Source of the DNA: Novosphingobium arvoryzae
GTDB lineage: Bacteria; Pseudomonadota; Alphaproteobacteria; Sphingomonadales; Sphingomonadaceae
Assembly (NCBI RefSeq): GCF_014652615.1
Contig: NZ_BMZD01000002.1
Span: forward strand, 558,001-622,000
Length of the DNA stretch: 64,000 bases
Reading direction: 5' to 3'
Made by a program: the position numbers and the translations under genes. Of this stretch, positions 61,321 to 64,000 are shown in pieces. Position 1 is the stretch's first letter. The number at the start of each line of letters is the position of its first letter. The notes under the pieces are model-generated. The model worked only from the letters and a program-made list of their open reading frames with translations, did not search any database and was not told where the DNA came from.

Positions 61321-61518
61321 GTGAACGAAGAGGAGATGCGCAAGCGTCTGGAAGTGCTCCGGATCGAGCATCGCGACCTTGATGCGGCGATCGACGCACT
61401 GACCGCGGCTGGCAGCACCGACCAGTTGCAGATCGCGCGCCTGAAAAAGCGCAAGCTGCGCCTGAAGGACCAGATCGCGCTGATCGAGGACTATCTGATT
61501 CCCGACATCATTGCCTAA
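61321..61518 (+). CDS. DUF465 / YdcH-type small coiled-coil protein, second copy
   Basis: A 65-residue helical protein, VNEEEMRKRLEVLRIEHRDL at the start, then LQIARLKKRKLRLKDQIALI. It shares the HRDLDAAI...KKRKLRLKDQI layout with DUF465 proteins. Start at GTG 61321 with GGGGAG upstream; a longer in-frame reading upstream is not protein-like. It lies opposite the other DUF465 gene and 137 bp before a DUF1465 gene. Confidence 0.85.
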   Translation: MNEEEMRKRLEVLRIEHRDLDAAIDALTAAGSTDQLQIARLKKRKLRLKDQIALIEDYLIPDIIA

Positions 61519-61655
61519 GTCCCTGAAACCGAACGGTCGAACCGGCTGTCTGGCGCGGGCAAAATCGTCCCCCTGCGGGACAGCGTGAAAATGGTGGGCA
61601 AATCGGGCCTGCACGCGGTTGGCAACGGCCACGTTTCGGCCCAATCGCTGCCAAC

Positions 61656-62117
61656 ATGGGAACCGCCGCCAGCATCAATCCCCGGATAATCGAGGGGCTG
61701 TACTGCGAGTCACTCGTCCTCTCGGACGAGGTACGCGGCGCGTTCGCACTTTCGGGCCGGATCGACACGTTGGCGGGCGATGACGACGAAGTGCGGCTGG
61801 CCCTGTCGTGCGAAGCGCTGCGCACCACGACACGGATGATGCACGCGGTCGCCTGGCTGCTCAATCACCGCGCATACTTCAACGGTGAGCTCAGCGAGTT
61901 CCAGCTGCGCCGCTATGGCCGGTTGACCGACTTTCCGGAAAGCGATCCCGAAAAGCTGGCCCTGCTGCCCGCGCAGACCTGTGAACTGATCCGCGCGACC
62001 GAGCGGTTCCACGCCCGGCTCAAGCGGCTCGACAACGGCTGGCGCGAGCGCGAGGCAACCGCGCCCAGCGCGATCGCCCGGCTGCGCGAGCGGCTGGGAC
62101 TGGCCGCTCGCAACTAG
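61656..62117 (+). CDS. DUF1465 family protein
   Basis: A 153-residue soluble helical protein matching the alphaproteobacterial DUF1465 family: the ESLVLSDEVRGAF region, TTRMMHAVAWLLNHRAYFNG in the middle, then LRRYGRLTDFPESDPEKLAL. The family is often near DUF465 genes and has a suspected envelope or regulatory role, unproven. Its TAG stop overlaps the glpK TAG stop in a 4-bp CTAG (62114-62117). Confidence 0.85.
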   Translation: MGTAASINPRIIEGLYCESLVLSDEVRGAFALSGRIDTLAGDDDEVRLALSCEALRTTTRMMHAVAWLLNHRAYFNGELSEFQLRRYGRLTDFPESDPEKLALLPAQTCELIRATERFHARLKRLDNGWREREATAPSAIARLRERLGLAARN

Positions 62118-63586
62118 CTCGCCGCCAGCGCCCGCTCCCAGCCAGCACGGCGTTCCGGGTCAACCTGCAGCCCCGGCGCAAAGGTCCGCACCGCGCCGCG
62201 CATGGCCCCGGAGGCAGCGGACAGCGAGGGATAGAGCCCCGCCCCGACGCCCGCCAGCATGGCGGCGCCGAGCGCCGTGGTTTCCACGAAATCGGGCCGC
62301 TCCACCGGCACTTGCAGCACGTCGGCAAGGTCCTGCGCCATCCAGTCGTTCGCGCTCATCCCGCCGTCAATCCTGAGCGTAGTCCACTCCGCCCCGTCGG
62401 CAGCGAAAGCGCTGGCGAGGTCCTGGGTCTGCATCGCCATCGCTTCCAGCGCCGCGCGAACCAGATGCGCGCGGGTGGTGGAAAAGCTCATTCCGGTGAT
62501 CACACCGCGTGCTTCGGGGCGCCAATGCGGCGCACCAAGGCCCGACAGCGCCGGGACGATGACCACACCGCCACTATCCGGCACCGAACGGGCCAGCGCC
62601 TCGCTTTCGCCCGCGCTGGCGATCACGCCCAGCCCGTCACGCAGCCACTTGATCAGGCTGCCCGCAACAAACACCGATCCCTCCAGCGCATAATCGCGCT
62701 TGCCACCCAGCTGATACAGCACCGTGCCAAGCAATCGGTGGCCGGAACGCGGCAAGGCATCGCCCATGTTGGCCAGCACGAACGCACCGGTCCCGAACGT
62801 CGCCTTGGTCTGACCGGGCGCCAGGCAACCCTGCCCGATGGTCGCGCTTTGCTGATCGCCAGCCAGGCCCGTGATCGGGATCGCCCGCCCCAGCAGCGCC
62901 GGGTCGGTCAGCCCGAACTGCCCGGCATTGTCGACGACTTCACCCAGCGCGCCGCGCGGTACGCCGAACAGATCGCACAGCCCGTCATCCCAGCTGGCCC
63001 CGTCCAGCGGCAACAGCAGCGTGCGGCTGGCGTTGCTGGCATCGGTGACATGCGCGCCGCCGGTCAGCTTCCACACCAGCCAGCTTTCAACCGTGCCCAG
63101 CGCCAGCCGGCCCGCGGCCGCCGCCGCTTGCACGGCGGGCACGTTGTCCACCAGCCAGCGCATCTTGGTTGCCGAGAAATAGGGGTCGAGCAGCAGCCCG
63201 GTCGCCGCCTGTACCACCGGTTCCTGCCCGGCGTTCTTGAGTGCGGCGCAGGCATCGGCGGTCCGGCGGTCCTGCCAGACGAGTGCGTGGTGGAGCGGCT
63301 CGCCCGTCACCTTGTCCCACGCCACCACGGTTTCGCGCTGGTTGGTGATGCCGATCGCGGCGACCCGGTCCGCGCCCCCAACCTGCCCGATCACATCGCG
63401 CGCGGCGGCCAGCGTCTTGGCCCAGATCTCGCCCGCGTCGTGCTCGACCCAGCCCGCCTGCGGATAGTGCTGGGTCAGTTCCGCCTGCGCGACCGCGCGC
63501 ATCGTGCCGTCCGGCGCGAACAGGATCGCGCGGGTGGAAGTGGTGCCGGCGTCAAGCACCAGGATCAGGTCGCCCGTGGCAGTCAT
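62114..63586 (-). CDS. glpK: glycerol kinase
   Basis: A 490-residue FGGY-family kinase that phosphorylates glycerol to glycerol 3-phosphate. LVLDAGTTSTRAILF is the N-terminal ATP motif, ITNQRETVVAWDKVTGEPLH and ALVWQDRRTADAC are glycerol-binding blocks, and GAPHWRPEARGVITGMSF and DGGMSANDWMAQ lie in the C-terminal half. The start at 63586 gives the family N-terminus and follows GGGAGAGA. No glpF or glpD gene is adjacent. Confidence 0.96.
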   Translation of the reverse strand: MTATGDLILVLDAGTTSTRAILFAPDGTMRAVAQAELTQHYPQAGWVEHDAGEIWAKTLAAARDVIGQVGGADRVAAIGITNQRETVVAWDKVTGEPLHHALVWQDRRTADACAALKNAGQEPVVQAATGLLLDPYFSATKMRWLVDNVPAVQAAAAAGRLALGTVESWLVWKLTGGAHVTDASNASRTLLLPLDGASWDDGLCDLFGVPRGALGEVVDNAGQFGLTDPALLGRAIPITGLAGDQQSATIGQGCLAPGQTKATFGTGAFVLANMGDALPRSGHRLLGTVLYQLGGKRDYALEGSVFVAGSLIKWLRDGLGVIASAGESEALARSVPDSGGVVIVPALSGLGAPHWRPEARGVITGMSFSTTRAHLVRAALEAMAMQTQDLASAFAADGAEWTTLRIDGGMSANDWMAQDLADVLQVPVERPDFVETTALGAAMLAGVGAGLYPSLSAASGAMRGAVRTFAPGLQVDPERRAGWERALAAS

Positions 63587-63667
63587 GCAAGTCTCTCCCG
63601 TTTGCGCCTTTCCTAGCGAGGGCATCGGGGCTTGGCGAGGGGGCGGCGAAGCGCCATATGCGATGGG

Positions 63668-64000
63668 ATGAACGCCCCGCCCCAGCCTTGGCCAACCGGC
63701 CTGTCCGAACAGTGCGAACCGCTGGTCCGCCGCGTTCTGGCGCCCAATCCGTCGCCCTATACCTACACCGGCACGCAGACTTACATCGTCGGCGCCGGGG
63801 CGGAAGTGGCAGTGATCGATCCCGGCCCGGCCGGAACCGGGGTGGAAGGCCATGCCGATACCGAAGGCGCCGGACATGTCGAGGCGATCCTCGCCGCCGT
63901 CGGGACGGCTCGCATCACCGCGATCCTGTGCACCCACACGCACCGCGACCACAGCCCCGCCTCACGCGCGCTGAAGGCCGCCACTGGCGCACCGATCGTG
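63668..64000 (+). CDS. MBL-fold metallohydrolase, N-terminal fragment
   Basis: The first 111 residues of a metallo-beta-lactamase-fold protein that runs off the window. NPSPYTYTGTQTYIVG, VIDPGP and the zinc motif CTHTHRDHSPASRAL (THxHxDH) are visible. The arrangement resembles LACTB2-like hydrolases, which include RNA endonucleases and thioesterases. Start at 63668; divergent from glpK across 81 bp. Confidence 0.88.
   Translation, partial: MNAPPQPWPTGLSEQCEPLVRRVLAPNPSPYTYTGTQTYIVGAGAEVAVIDPGPAGTGVEGHADTEGAGHVEAILAAVGTARITAILCTHTHRDHSPASRALKAATGAPIV

Overview
This is a GC-rich, gene-dense piece of a bacterial chromosome. Gene content points to an alphaproteobacterium of the order Sphingomonadales (Novosphingobium, Sphingobium or Erythrobacteraceae type). 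It carries UPF0262, DUF1465 and two DUF465 proteins, a CC_3452-like secreted protein, a RodZ-like HTH membrane protein, PtsP (EI-Ntr), ubiquinone genes (ubiB, ubiE) and a large TonB-dependent receptor with a short N-terminus. GANTC (CcrM-type) sites sit in several promoters. The species cannot be named from the sequence. No tRNA, rRNA, CRISPR array, insertion sequence or prophage was recognised.

Layout. 1-5.4 kb: end of coaBC, two small membrane proteins, ftsH, a DUF3667 protein and a secreted protein. 5.4-13 kb: rpoZ, dnaB, a UPF0262 gene, a degenerate GH25 protein, cdd, an operon of a cytosolic-carboxypeptidase-like M14 enzyme with two DUF4136 proteins, galE and rpmJ. 13-19 kb: a HAD hydrolase, a CC_3452-like gene, an HxlR regulator beside an aldehyde dehydrogenase, the ComM/YifB ATPase and a ClpP-like secreted protein. 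19-22.3 kb: the classic rpmH-rnpA-yidD-yidC-engB cluster. 22.3-32 kb: a globin-DUF1971 fusion, a VOC protein, GST, S1/P1 nuclease, dapE, a dicarboxylate symporter, dapB-nth, a sirtuin, a MoeB-like enzyme and an SDR. 31.4-35.7 kb (minus): ubiE, then ubiB and four tightly packed small genes. 35.8-39 kb: mutM, rpsT and dnaA.

39-49.6 kb is the most accessory-looking part. It holds a TonB-dependent receptor, a TPR-sulfotransferase, an APC permease, a two-gene Rieske oxygenase / FAD oxidoreductase operon with a divergent TetR regulator, and a secreted M20 peptidase. I read the core of it as an uptake-and-oxidation module for an unidentified, possibly nitrogenous, small molecule. 49.7-55.3 kb: a GGDEF-EAL protein, an L,D-transpeptidase, a membrane-anchored methyltransferase and a divergent pair (dienoyl-CoA-reductase-like SDR / DsbA-family isomerase) with a clear palindrome between them. 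55.3-64 kb: ptsP, a RodZ-like gene, cpoB, tilS, three small DUF465/DUF1465 genes, glpK and the start of an MBL-fold hydrolase.

Non-coding signals are the main novelty. Three ribosomal-protein genes (rpmJ, rpmH, rpsT) share the same promoter architecture, each carrying a GANTC site at or inside the promoter. Three GANTC sites cluster upstream of dnaA. A 33-bp-arm palindromic repeat occurs twice, with a decayed half copy before rpmJ. Several divergent intergenic regions contain operator-like palindromes.
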